Below are positions 17,201-26,449 of a stretch of DNA of 64,000 nucleotides, in pieces. Source of the DNA: Burkholderiaceae bacterium (GTDB lineage Bacteria; Pseudomonadota; Gammaproteobacteria; Burkholderiales; Burkholderiaceae_E); assembly GCA_024637395.1 (NCBI GenBank), contig JAGXFG010000027.1:59711-123710 (forward strand), written 5' to 3'. The notes under the pieces are model-generated. The model ran no database searches, was not told the origin of the DNA, and saw only the letters and a list, made by a program, of their open reading frames with translations. Each line of letters opens with the position of its first letter. Position 1 is the stretch's first letter. A program made the position numbers and the translations under genes.

Positions 17201-20200
17201 ATGCTCAGCTATCGACCAGGGCCCCTGCGCAGGGGGCGCGCGCCGCCGGCGCGACAGAGAACCATGCCCTGGCGTGCCGGGGCCGGGGCGGAGCTGTTGG
17301 AGCGCGCCTGGGGCGTGTATGTCGACGCCGGCATCGCCTGCGTGCGCATCCAGGGTCGCGATCGCGCCGGGCACATCGTGCAGGACCGGGTGGTGCCGGC
17401 CGACGGCGAGTTGGCGGCGGCCGTCGCCGCCGATCTGCGGGGACTATCTTCACCGGGCGCCGAGGCGCCGCTGTACGTGCGCGGCAAGCTGGCTCCGATG
17501 GTGCGCGCCGCCATCGGCCGGGGCGCGGTGTTCCAGCCCGCGGCGGCCTCGTGGCTGGCGGCCCGCCGGATGATGCAGCAGCCGGGCAACGCGGCGCTCG
17601 ACAGGCTGGCGCTGGTGGAGCTTTCGGCCTCGGGCTACCTGGTACTGGCGGTCGATCGCGAGGGCGCACTGGTCGATGACCTGCTCAAGGTCAATCCGCG
17701 CTGCGGCGCGGGCTCGGGCGTCAATCTCGACCGGGTGCTGCAAAAACTCGGCCTGCAACGCGCCGACGTCGACCGGCTGCTCTCGCCATTCCTCGGCGCG
17801 GCCGGGGCCGAACGGCGGCGCAAGGTGCTGGTGCGCGCCGACCGCTGCGGCGTCTTTGCCTCTTCGGCGACGATCTCCGACAAGAACCAGGGCATTCCGC
17901 TCGAGATGGCGCTGGCGGTCACGCTGAAGTCCGAAGTGCTCAAGGCCTGTCGCAAGCTGCCGGCCGGTTTCAGCAAGGTTTGCCTCAGCGGTCGGGTCTT
18001 CAAGTGGCAGTTCGCCCGTGATTGCGCGGCGGATTTCCTGATGAGCAGCGGCGTGGGCGAGATCGTTGCCGACCCCGACAATGACGCCGTCCTCGATGCG
18101 CTGCACGACCTCGTCGCCCGCCTTGGTCCGGAGGCGATTGCCCAGCCCGACACCAGGGTCCAGCGCGCGCCCGCGACGCTCGAATACCCGGCCTTCCGCG
18201 CGTTGCAGCGGCGCTACGAGGACGACCATCGTTTCCTGCGCCTCGCTGACCAAGCTGCGCCCGGCGGCATCGGCGCACGGCCGGTGCTGATGGGGCTGGA
18301 CGTCGGCTCGACCATGGCCAAGGTGGCATTGGCCGACGCCCAAAGCGGGGCGCTCCTGCACCTGGCCGCCTACAGCAACTCGGGCGACACCATCGAGACC
18401 GTCAAGCGCGCTTTCGAGGCGCTGCGTGCGGTGAGCGGCGGCGCGCTCGCGGTGCGCGGCATCGGCGTCACCGGCTCGGCGCGGTTTCAGGTCCAGCAGG
18501 CGCTCGAGCACATCTACCCCGAACTCAGCGGCCGGATCTCGGTGCTGGTCGAGAACTACGCCCATGCGCGCGGCTCGATCGAATGCGCCCGAGAGCACAT
18601 CCAGCGGCTCAAGTCGGCCGGGGTCACCGGGGTGCGCGAGGATCTCTGCATCCTGGTGGATATCGGCGGCGAGGACACCAAGATTTCGACCATCGCGCTG
18701 GCCGAGGCAGAGCTGTTCAACAATGCGATGAACCTGAAATGCTCGGCCGGCACCGGCAGTCTGATGGACACGCTCGCGGCAATGCTCAGCATCCCGAGCG
18801 TGGCGGCGGCCTGCGCCGAGGCCGCCGAGGCGCCGCGCGCGCAGTTCATCAACGCGACCTGCGCGGTGTTCCTGATGGAAAATGCGCGCAAGCTCCAGGC
18901 GCAGGGCGTGCCGCGCGCCGAAATCCTCGCCGCGGCCAACTGGGCGATCGTGGAGAACATGGCGCGCACGCTCTGGAATCAGGTCGAACTGCCGCCCGAT
19001 TGCGTGGTGCTGCTCCACGGCCAGACGATGCTCTCCGACCCGCTGCCGCTGGCCGCCACGCACCGCCTGCAATCGCAGGTGGGCGGCCGCGCCTTTGCAC
19101 TGGTGCCGCCGAACCCCGGTCACCGCGCCTGCTTCGGGCTGATCCGCACCCTCCAGCAGGCAGCGCCCGCGGGTGACGTCACGGTCGATTTGCAGCGCCT
19201 GATCGACACCAGTTTCGACAAGCGGATCGTGGTCTGCAACGGCGCCGTATGCAGCGACAAGGCATCGAGCTGCAATCGCGCCGCGCTAACCTGCCGCGAC
19301 GCCGGCGGGGCCAAGATGTTCTCGTTCACGCTTGGCGGCTGCAGCGGCATCAACGAGTTGCTGGCCCGCAAGAAGGATGCCCCGGCCGCGGCACCGGTGC
19401 GCGACACCTACCAGGAGATCTGGGACTTCTGCGACCGCAGCCATCCGCGCAGCGACGACCCCCGCCGCCTGGTCATACCGCGCAGTTTCTGTGTCTCGGA
19501 GTGGGCCGGGCTGCTGGCCGAATTGTTGCAGCGCCTCGGCGTCCCGGTGCACGTCGACAACGTGCTCGAGTCCGATCTCGCGCGCGCGCAGCCGTTGTTC
19601 AACATCGACAGCTGCGCGCCCCAGATGGGTGCGGTGGGCCAGTACGGGAGGCTCGCCCAGGGGCCGCACGGCATGATCCTGGCGCCGCAAATCGATTTCC
19701 TGCCCACCGATGGCGCGAGCCTGGGACGCACCTGCACCATCAACCAGGGCGGCGTCGCCGTGGCGGTGAACCTTGCCCGCCAGGCCCATCCCGAGGCGCG
19801 GTTCCACCTGTTCAAACTCGACCTCGCGCGCCTTGACGCCGATGCGCTGTGCGTGCAGCTGGAGGAAGGCCTGCGGCCCGTGTTCGAGCATTACGGCCGC
19901 GCGCCGGATGCAGCCGAATTGCACGCCGCGGTTGCCGCCGCCCTGGCATCACACCAGCGCTTGCGCGCCGCCGCGGCTGATTTCGCAGCCGACCTGATCG
20001 AAGAGGCTCTGGCCAGGGGAGTGCGCATTGCGCTGGTGGTTGGCCGCGAGTATGTGCTCACTCCAGGCATCTACGACAGCCACGTGCGGCGACTGCTGCG
20101 CGACAAGCAGATGGCCGCGATTCCGTCCTACGTGCTCGACCTGGACCTCGCGCCGCAGTATGGCCACATCTACTGGCGCAACCCGCACGCGGTCGTGACG

Positions 20201-22003
20201 ATCATCGATGCCGTCGCGCACCGGCGCCTGCACCAACGGCTGCGTCATCCGCGCCTGGCCGGGCTGTTCCAGCGCATCGAGTCCGGCGCCGACCTGCTGC
20301 CGGTGGTGCAGGTATCGACGTTCACCTGCGGGCCGGACTCGACGGTGGCGCCGCTCGTCGCCGAGATCATGAAGCAGCGTCCGTTCCTGCTGATCCAGTC
20401 GGACGCCGTGCTCAAGGAACTCGCCCATCTCGAGAACCGGGTCAACACCTACGTCAAGCAGCTCGAACTCGGGCTGCACGCCAGGATCGGCGCCGGCGGG
20501 GCAACCCCGTTCGAGATCAGCAGCCTCGATCAGCTTGGCCTGGATACGCCACTGGACGCGCACCAGGACGTTCTCTACATCCCGACGCTCGCCGACAACC
20601 GCGGCGTGACGGCCGCGCTGCGCTCCGCCGGCTTCGTCTGCATCGACAACTATGGCGCCGACCATGACCTGCACGCGCTCGTCAAACATGGTCGCAAGGC
20701 CGCCGGCGACGGGGTTTGCGCGCCGCTGGCGGCGGTGTATGGCGACCTGCTGCGTGCGGTAGCCGATTTCAGCAGCCGCCAGGCGGCCGGCGATCCCCTG
20801 GTTGCGGGGCGGCGGCGGCTGGTCTATTTCGACAACCAGGGCCTCGGCCCGTGCCGGCAGGGGCAGTACCTCGAAGTCCACAAGGTGCTCGCCAATCGCG
20901 ATCGCCTGACGCCGAGCTCCCGGGACGCCGCTGGCTGTCAGGTCCCGGGTGCCGCCGCGGCGCTGAAGTTCATGGTCGGCAGCGAGAGCAGCGGCTACAA
21001 CGTCGGCGTCCAGGATTGGGTGATGGTGCGCATCTACCTCGGCGTAATCATGCAGGCAGTCCTGCAGCAACTGTATTTCCGCGGCGCTGAATGTCGCGAC
21101 CACACCGAGTACGAGCTCTTTCTGCGCGACTTCGAGGAGCTGCGCGCCGAGGTCTACCGCACGCTCGAAGAGTTCCGCGGGCCCGGCCCGAGGTGGCGCC
21201 GCGCGCTGGGCCTGGTGGCGGGCAGCCCGACGGTGTCGGTCGCGGTCAAGTTCTTTGCCTACGGGCTGCACGACGGCAAGCTGCGGCGCCGGCTGCGCGC
21301 TTTCGCGCGGCGCTGGCCGCCCGCCGCCGGCGCTCAGGAGCGGCTCGAGGTGGCGATCAGTGGCGAGGTGTACATGCGCGTCGCCCAGTCCGAGGAGATC
21401 TTCCGCGCGCTGCTGGCCAACCTTGGCTTCCGCCGGGTGCGCCTGGTAGCCAGTCCGATCTGGGCCTACCTCGAGTACCTCATCGACGAGACCGCGGAAC
21501 TGAGCCGCGAGGCGTCGCGCCGCGCCGAGAGCGGCAAGCGCCAGCGACTGGCCGGCGATTGGGGCGCGCTGCTGCGCCGGGAGCGGGCGCTGCGGCAGCG
21601 CACCGAGGGCTGGCGCTTCCTGCTGCGCCGGCTGCTGGCGGGACCGCTGTATCGGGCTGCGCGGGTGTCGATGCCGGCCTCGACCAAGGGACTGCTCGAG
21701 GAGGGGCGCAAGGTCCTGCCGACCATGCGCCCGATCGGTGAACTCCTGCCCTACATCGGCGAGGCGGCACACGAACTGCGCAGCGGCGCGCAAATCGTGC
21801 TCAACGTGGCCCCGCAGGGCTGTATGGTGTCGTCGATGGGCGAACTGCTCACACCGGTAATCCAGGGTCTCGAGCCGCGCACCGCTGGCGGCCGCATCCA
21901 GCACCTCTTTTCCGCCGAGGGCGACATCGACGAGGAGTCGCTGCTGCTGGCAGTGCTGAAGTCGCTCGGCCCGGAACGCTTCTACACCCGCTCCTCGGCC
22001 TAG
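17201..22003 (+). CDS. Giant 2-hydroxyacyl-CoA dehydratase/benzoyl-CoA reductase-superfamily protein: two activase modules fused to two reductase-like modules
   Basis: About 1600 residues from ATG at 17201 (GAGG nine bases upstream; ATG at 17264 is an alternative). Residues ~35-310 and ~362-650 are tandem ASKHA (BadF/BadG/BcrA/HgdC) modules. The second has an intact ATP site: D367VGSTMAK and D487IGGEDTK. The first lacks these phosphate loops. Both keep the two cysteines that bind the bridging [4Fe-4S] cluster of activase dimers: Cys168 (CGAGSG) and Cys216 (CGVF), then Cys514 (CSAGTG) and Cys554 (CAVF). From ~670 the chain continues with a COG3580/COG3581-like part: a Cys-rich entry (CNGAVCSDKASSC), IPRSFCVSEW, CTINQGGV, FTCGPDS, LENRVNTYVKQ, GLGPCRQGQY, VGSESSGYN, GEVYMRV and APQGCMVSSMGEL. 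Likely an ATP-driven low-potential electron donor or reductase; substrate unknown. No partner gene is adjacent. Confidence 0.85.
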   Translation: MLSYRPGPLRRGRAPPARQRTMPWRAGAGAELLERAWGVYVDAGIACVRIQGRDRAGHIVQDRVVPADGELAAAVAADLRGLSSPGAEAPLYVRGKLAPMVRAAIGRGAVFQPAAASWLAARRMMQQPGNAALDRLALVELSASGYLVLAVDREGALVDDLLKVNPRCGAGSGVNLDRVLQKLGLQRADVDRLLSPFLGAAGAERRRKVLVRADRCGVFASSATISDKNQGIPLEMALAVTLKSEVLKACRKLPAGFSKVCLSGRVFKWQFARDCAADFLMSSGVGEIVADPDNDAVLDALHDLVARLGPEAIAQPDTRVQRAPATLEYPAFRALQRRYEDDHRFLRLADQAAPGGIGARPVLMGLDVGSTMAKVALADAQSGALLHLAAYSNSGDTIETVKRAFEALRAVSGGALAVRGIGVTGSARFQVQQALEHIYPELSGRISVLVENYAHARGSIECAREHIQRLKSAGVTGVREDLCILVDIGGEDTKISTIALAEAELFNNAMNLKCSAGTGSLMDTLAAMLSIPSVAAACAEAAEAPRAQFINATCAVFLMENARKLQAQGVPRAEILAAANWAIVENMARTLWNQVELPPDCVVLLHGQTMLSDPLPLAATHRLQSQVGGRAFALVPPNPGHRACFGLIRTLQQAAPAGDVTVDLQRLIDTSFDKRIVVCNGAVCSDKASSCNRAALTCRDAGGAKMFSFTLGGCSGINELLARKKDAPAAAPVRDTYQEIWDFCDRSHPRSDDPRRLVIPRSFCVSEWAGLLAELLQRLGVPVHVDNVLESDLARAQPLFNIDSCAPQMGAVGQYGRLAQGPHGMILAPQIDFLPTDGASLGRTCTINQGGVAVAVNLARQAHPEARFHLFKLDLARLDADALCVQLEEGLRPVFEHYGRAPDAAELHAAVAAALASHQRLRAAAADFAADLIEEALARGVRIALVVGREYVLTPGIYDSHVRRLLRDKQMAAIPSYVLDLDLAPQYGHIYWRNPHAVVTIIDAVAHRRLHQRLRHPRLAGLFQRIESGADLLPVVQVSTFTCGPDSTVAPLVAEIMKQRPFLLIQSDAVLKELAHLENRVNTYVKQLELGLHARIGAGGATPFEISSLDQLGLDTPLDAHQDVLYIPTLADNRGVTAALRSAGFVCIDNYGADHDLHALVKHGRKAAGDGVCAPLAAVYGDLLRAVADFSSRQAAGDPLVAGRRRLVYFDNQGLGPCRQGQYLEVHKVLANRDRLTPSSRDAAGCQVPGAAAALKFMVGSESSGYNVGVQDWVMVRIYLGVIMQAVLQQLYFRGAECRDHTEYELFLRDFEELRAEVYRTLEEFRGPGPRWRRALGLVAGSPTVSVAVKFFAYGLHDGKLRRRLRAFARRWPPAAGAQERLEVAISGEVYMRVAQSEEIFRALLANLGFRRVRLVASPIWAYLEYLIDETAELSREASRRAESGKRQRLAGDWGALLRRERALRQRTEGWRFLLRRLLAGPLYRAARVSMPASTKGLLEEGRKVLPTMRPIGELLPYIGEAAHELRSGAQIVLNVAPQGCMVSSMGELLTPVIQGLEPRTAGGRIQHLFSAEGDIDEESLLLAVLKSLGPERFYTRSSA

Positions 22004-22019
22004 CGCGGCAACGCGATCG

Positions 22020-22295
22020 CTATTTCAACTCGATTTCGATGAAACGGAACTCGAAGGCGTTGACGTTGACGACGTCGTGAGCGACTCCGGCGAGGCGCGT
22101 GTAGGAGACGCCTGCGTGCAGCTCCGCGTCGCGCGTCCCGGTGGGCTCGATCAGACGCAGGGTCCCGCTGGTTAGTGGCACGACGACGTAGTCAAGGGCG
22201 TGGACGTGGTGGCCGGTGTGAGCGCCAGGAGCAAAACGCCATTCGGTAACGGTGACCCGTTCGTTGTCGATCTGAACCGATGGCGTTGCATCCAC
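22020..22295 (-). CDS. Small single-domain cupin protein
   Basis: 91 residues from GTG at 22295; a nearby ATG is out of frame. The sequence WRFAPGAHTGHHVHALDYVVVPLTSG is a cupin motif 1 (G-x5-H-x-H-x4-E region, here GAHTGHHVHALDY), and GVSYTRLAGVAHDVVN is motif 2 with its metal-binding His. In the motif 1 position usually occupied by Glu there is Asp. It fills a single small beta-barrel with no additional domain. The gene starts 38 bp after the class II ribonucleotide reductase stop and is probably in its transcript, and it converges on the giant activase gene with a 16-bp gap. Function unknown; a metal-dependent enzyme or small-ligand sensor are both possible. Confidence 0.7.
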   Translation of the reverse strand: MDATPSVQIDNERVTVTEWRFAPGAHTGHHVHALDYVVVPLTSGTLRLIEPTGTRDAELHAGVSYTRLAGVAHDVVNVNAFEFRFIEIELK

Positions 22296-22333
22296 GTCTT
22301 GGCCGCTCCCGCTCTCTACCTTCTTGCCCGCCG

Positions 22334-25294
22334 TTACCCGCAGGCCCCAACGTGCCCGCAGGCGGTGCAGAAATCACACCCGTCCTTGCGGATCAGCGTC
22401 TTGTTGCTGCACTCGGGGCAACGCTTGCCGGCCAGCGGCTTGATCGAAGCCTCGGTGGCGTGGGCTTCGTTCGACGGCACCGCGAGGATGCCGGCGTTCG
22501 CCGTCGGATAGCCTTCCTCGTTGAGGATTCCGAGCATCGCGTAGCGGTGGATCATCAGTTGCGCCAGATAGGCCACGGTCGACGGCCAGCTGCGCGACTT
22601 CTCGGAGCCGGGCACGCGGGCAAAGAAGTCGCCGTTGGGCTCGGTGTACTTGAGCAGCTTGCGCAGCTTCATCCCGATCCAGGCCGGGTCATAGACCCGC
22701 ATGTCGAGGCTCAGCAGCTTGCACAGCCCGTCGAGCACTTTCGGGTACTCGCCCGAAAGCCACATCGAGTAGGGGCGGCGCTGCCCGTCGGGCATGACCA
22801 GTTCCTTGAGGAACAGCACGAAGTCGTCGCCGGTGCTCGAGTTGAGCACGTCGACCGTCCAGCTGAGAGTTCCGTTGGGGCCGGCCTTGGGCTCCCGGAG
22901 CCCAATGAGCGCGTCGATGACCGGGGTTTCGCCCCCGTCGGTATCGTCGAATGCCCCGAGTTCGTTGCAGCGGTAGCGTACCAGCCGGGCGAATCCGGCG
23001 ACCAGGCTGGGCACCGGGACCAGCTCGCCCGCCGGAGGCATGGCCAGGTCGAAGGCGTCGTCGCCAGCGGCCTTCTCGAGCGCGCCGAGCTTGACGTCGA
23101 GCCAGCGCCGGTCAGCGGCGCGCATGTCCATCGACAGTGTCTTGGCAACTGCGCCCAGTCCACGGGGCTGCTCCGCGCCGTTGACCCAAACCTCGAAGGG
23201 ATAGGGCTTGCCGTTTTCGATGTGTCCGATGAACACCGCGAACTTGCCGTTCGGATGGTCGATCGCGTAGGTGCGCGACGGATTGCCGTCGGCCAGTTTC
23301 GGGCGGCTGGGCCAGCGCAGGCTCGCGAGCGGCGGCGATGGCGCCTTCTCGAGGATCAGGCGACGGTCCGGATCGAGGAACTCGACGTCGGGCTTCTCGG
23401 TGGTCGTCGTTGTCGGGGCGGCCTCGAGCACCGACCCGAGCACCGAGTTGGGGCGATAGGTGGTGATGCCCTTGAGACCGGCGCGCCAGGCTTCGAGGTA
23501 GAGATTCTCGAAGCTCTCGAACGGGTAGTCTTCCGGCACGTTGACCGTCTTGCTGATCGCGGCGTCGATGAAGGGCTGCACCACCGCGCTCATGCGCATG
23601 TGGTCGATCGCCTGCATCTCGAGCGCCGAGACGAAGGCAGGGGTGAGCATCGCGCAGCGCGCGCCGTCTTCGCCAAAGAACAGCTTGCCCGGTGCAATGC
23701 CGCGCGCCGGGTCGAAGGGCAGCATCCGGACGTCGTCGGCGAGTCCGCAGTGGTGACGGAATACGCGGTAGGCGTGATCCTCGACCAGGTAGGTCTGCAG
23801 GCTGTTGTCGGCCATGCGCTTCTTGCGGCTGTAGAACCAGCTGAAGGCCGGTTCGATGCCGTTGGAGGCGTTGTCGGCAAACGCCAGCGAGATCGTGCCG
23901 GTCGGCGCAATTGCCAGCAGGTGGCTGTTGCGGATCCCGTGTTCGCGGATGGCATCCTTGATCGCTTCCGGCAGGCGCGAGGCGAACGAGGGCGCGGCGA
24001 GGTACTGGTCGGCGTCGAACAGCGGGAACGGTCCCTTTTCGCGTGCCAGGTCGATCGACGCCAGGTAGGCGGCGTCGCGCATGTGTGCCGAGATCCGGCT
24101 CGCGAGCGTGCGCCCGGCATCCGAGTCATAGCGCAGGCCGAGCATTACCAGCACGTCACCCAGGCCGGTGAAGCCCAGGCCGATGCGCCGCTTCGCCTGC
24201 GCTTCCTTCAATTGCTGCTCGAGCGGCCAGACAGTGGCATCGAGCACGTTGTCGAGCATGCGGGTCGCGACCGCGCAGTTCTTGCCGAAACCCTCGAAAT
24301 CGAAGTGGGCGCCAGGCTCGAAGGGGTCGACGACGAAGCGCGTCAGGTCGACGCTGCCGAGGTCGCAGCAGCCGTAGGCCGGCAGCGCCTGCTCCCCGCA
24401 GGGATTGGTCGCGTCGATGCGCTCGCAATAGCGCAGGTTGTTGTCACGGTTGATCATGTCGATGAACAGCACGCCCGGCTCGGCGTGGTCATAAGTGCTC
24501 GACATGATCTGGCGCCAGAGGTCGCGCGCCGGCACGGTGCGGTAGACCCACTTGCCCTCGGCGTTGCGCGCCGCTGCGGGCTCGCCGTCACGGGTGCTGG
24601 GCTCGGCATCGTGGACCAGTTCCCATGGCCCGTCGGCTTCGACTGCACGCATGAATGCGTCGGTCACCGATACCGACATGTTGAAGTTGCGCAGATCCCC
24701 GGTGGCCTTGGCGTTGATGAATTCCTCGACGTCAGGATGGTCGCAACGCAGCACGCCCATCTGGGCGCCACGGCGCGAACCGGCCGACTCGACGGTCTCG
24801 CAGGAACGGTCGAACACGTTCATGTACGACACCGGGCCGCTGGCGCGGCTGTTGGTGCCCTTGACCCAGGCGCCACGCGGCCGGATAGCCGAGAAGTCAT
24901 AACCGACGCCGCCACCACGGCGCATCGTCTCCGCCGCTTGCGCGAGCGCGTCGTAGATCCCGACGCGTCCGGCGTCGCCGCAGATGCAGTCGTCGATCGG
25001 CTGGACAAAGCAGTTGATCAGCGTTGCCACCAGCTCGGTGCCGGCGGCGGAATTGATCCGGCCGCCAGGGATGAAGCCATCGGTCATCGCGCGATGGAAT
25101 ACTTCCTCCCATTCGAGCCGCGCTTCGGGAGACTCGACGGCTGCCAGGGCCCGGGCGACGCGCTGGCGAACCTGGTCGACACTGGTCTCGCCGGACTTGG
25201 CGTATTTTTCGAGGAGGACGTCCGCAGAGATGTCTTGTGCGGGCAATTCGGGGCCGCCATGGCGGCGCAGCGAGAGCGCGTCTTCGAGTTTCAA
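22334..25294 (-). CDS. nrdJ: Adenosylcobalamin-dependent (class II) ribonucleoside reductase
   Basis: 986 residues from TTG at 25294, which has GGAG six bases upstream; a TTG seven codons earlier (25315) lacks any ribosome-binding site. It reduces ribonucleotides to deoxyribonucleotides by a B12-generated thiyl radical, with or without oxygen. Seen: [12 protein letters not shown] and LINCFVQPI in the substrate region, [15 protein letters not shown], the active-site NPCGEQAL with Cys near 299, YGCCDLGSV, and [13 protein letters not shown]. The distal part carries two duplicated segments (both contain YPFEVW/RPYSMW-type strands followed by LSLDMR) and a C-terminal [23 protein letters not shown] zinc-ribbon-like tail that can also supply redox cysteines. 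This long form is common in proteobacterial NrdJ. No NrdR box or cobalamin riboswitch is visible upstream. Confidence 0.92.
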   Translation of the reverse strand: MKLEDALSLRRHGGPELPAQDISADVLLEKYAKSGETSVDQVRQRVARALAAVESPEARLEWEEVFHRAMTDGFIPGGRINSAAGTELVATLINCFVQPIDDCICGDAGRVGIYDALAQAAETMRRGGGVGYDFSAIRPRGAWVKGTNSRASGPVSYMNVFDRSCETVESAGSRRGAQMGVLRCDHPDVEEFINAKATGDLRNFNMSVSVTDAFMRAVEADGPWELVHDAEPSTRDGEPAAARNAEGKWVYRTVPARDLWRQIMSSTYDHAEPGVLFIDMINRDNNLRYCERIDATNPCGEQALPAYGCCDLGSVDLTRFVVDPFEPGAHFDFEGFGKNCAVATRMLDNVLDATVWPLEQQLKEAQAKRRIGLGFTGLGDVLVMLGLRYDSDAGRTLASRISAHMRDAAYLASIDLAREKGPFPLFDADQYLAAPSFASRLPEAIKDAIREHGIRNSHLLAIAPTGTISLAFADNASNGIEPAFSWFYSRKKRMADNSLQTYLVEDHAYRVFRHHCGLADDVRMLPFDPARGIAPGKLFFGEDGARCAMLTPAFVSALEMQAIDHMRMSAVVQPFIDAAISKTVNVPEDYPFESFENLYLEAWRAGLKGITTYRPNSVLGSVLEAAPTTTTTEKPDVEFLDPDRRLILEKAPSPPLASLRWPSRPKLADGNPSRTYAIDHPNGKFAVFIGHIENGKPYPFEVWVNGAEQPRGLGAVAKTLSMDMRAADRRWLDVKLGALEKAAGDDAFDLAMPPAGELVPVPSLVAGFARLVRYRCNELGAFDDTDGGETPVIDALIGLREPKAGPNGTLSWTVDVLNSSTGDDFVLFLKELVMPDGQRRPYSMWLSGEYPKVLDGLCKLLSLDMRVYDPAWIGMKLRKLLKYTEPNGDFFARVPGSEKSRSWPSTVAYLAQLMIHRYAMLGILNEEGYPTANAGILAVPSNEAHATEASIKPLAGKRCPECSNKTLIRKDGCDFCTACGHVGACG

Positions 25295-25604
25295 GAAGTA
25301 CTCCAGTTCAGGCAAGTTGATGGCACGACTACGCGTCTAATTCGAAGATCCGGATACCGACTGGTCGCCGGATGCGCCGCAGAGTTTTTTCATCGGCACG
25401 GGGTACAAGGGTAGCAAAAACTGACGCCCCCGCCACCTCATTTTTTTCATTAGAGTGATCTTTCCTCGTTGTCGGAATGGTCTTGGCCGCGACATCACGG
25501 CGGAGTTCCGCAGCCCGTTTGATTTTCGGCCCGATTAAGTCTCGGTCATGTGGATTTCCCCCGTTGTGTTGCGGATACACTGTCCCCAATCGGAGGAAAG
25601 ACAG
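25295..25604. other. Divergent spacer between nrdJ and the SDR gene
   Basis: About 310 bases, with a short AT-rich stretch near 25435-25470. I find no NrdR box, cobalamin riboswitch element, tRNA or convincing promoter pair. The SDR gene has a strong GGAGG at 25592-25596. Confidence 0.4.
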
Positions 25605-26438
25605 ATGAAGGGAACGCTCAAGGGGCGCACGCTGTTCGTGAGCGGCGGTTCGCGCGGTATCGGCCTGGCGATCGCCCGCCGTGCGGCGCGCGACGGCGCC
25701 AACGTGATCATTGCGGCCAAGACCGACCGGCCCAACCCGAAGCTGCCGGGCACCATCCACAGCGCGGCCGAGGAAATCGAGGCCGCCGGCGGGCACTGTC
25801 TGCCAATCGTGTGCGATATCCGCGAGGAAGAGCAGGTCGTGGCAGCGGCTCGTCAGGGCGCCGAGGCCTTCGGCGGCATCGACATCCTGGTCAACAACGC
25901 CAGCGCGATCAACCTGACCCCGACCGAAGCGACGCCGATCAGGCGGTTCGACCTGATGTTCGGCGTCAACGTCCGCGGCACCTATCTGTGCACCCAGGTG
26001 CTGCTGCCGTATCTCAAGCGCGCGGCCGAACGGGGCCGCAACCCCCACGTGCTGACGCTCTCGCCGCCGCTCAACCTCGACCCGCGCTGGTTCGCGCCGC
26101 ACCTCGCCTACACGATGGCCAAATATGGCATGAGCATGTGCGTGCTCGGTCACGCCGCGGAGTTCCGCGCCTATGGCGTCGGGGTCAACGCGCTGTGGCC
26201 GCGCACGGTCATCCAGACCGCGGCGCTGCAGATGATCCCGGGCGTGCAGCCCGAGCATTGCCGCACGCCCGAGATCATGGCCGACGCGGCGCACTGCATC
26301 ATGGTGAGCAGCGCGCGCGAGCACAGCGGCAACTTCTACCTCGACGATGAAGTGCTCGCGGCCAATGGCGTCACCGATCTCGACCAGTATTCGGTGGTGC
26401 CGGGCAGCAAGCTGCTGCTGCCCGACCTGTTCCTCTGA
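25605..26438 (+). CDS. Short-chain dehydrogenase/reductase (HSDL2-like)
   Basis: 277 residues from ATG at 25605, with GGAGG nine bases upstream. Rossmann motif SGGSRGIG at ~14-21, NNAS near 94, and the catalytic Tyr169-x-x-x-Lys173 in YTMAKYG. The serine that normally precedes this Tyr by about 13 residues lies in LTLSPPLNLD. The pattern AAKTDRPNPKLPGTIHSAAEEI and the LSPPLNL segment are typical of hydroxysteroid dehydrogenase-like protein 2 relatives; the C-terminal SCP2 lipid-binding domain of the animal protein is absent. It probably oxidises or reduces a hydroxy or keto lipid with NAD(P). It is followed 11 bp later by the glycerophosphodiesterase gene. Confidence 0.85.
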   Translation: MKGTLKGRTLFVSGGSRGIGLAIARRAARDGANVIIAAKTDRPNPKLPGTIHSAAEEIEAAGGHCLPIVCDIREEEQVVAAARQGAEAFGGIDILVNNASAINLTPTEATPIRRFDLMFGVNVRGTYLCTQVLLPYLKRAAERGRNPHVLTLSPPLNLDPRWFAPHLAYTMAKYGMSMCVLGHAAEFRAYGVGVNALWPRTVIQTAALQMIPGVQPEHCRTPEIMADAAHCIMVSSAREHSGNFYLDDEVLAANGVTDLDQYSVVPGSKLLLPDLFL

Positions 26439-26449
26439 GCGAGGCCGGC

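Noticed and set aside
19949..21904. A 651-codon minus-strand frame inside the giant activase-like gene
   Set aside because: Repetitive Gln/Arg/His/Ala composition without motifs; the plus-strand frame carries conserved Cys and ATPase motifs throughout.
22280..25414. A 1044-codon open frame on the plus strand opposite nrdJ
   Set aside because: Its translation is low-complexity (His/Arg/Gly/Val-rich) with no recognisable motif, and the opposite strand encodes a complete class II ribonucleotide reductase. Long antisense frames are expected at this GC content.
25295..25604. Cobalamin riboswitch or NrdR box upstream of the B12-dependent reductase
   Set aside because: No B12-box-like consensus or 16-bp NrdR palindrome could be found in the spacer.
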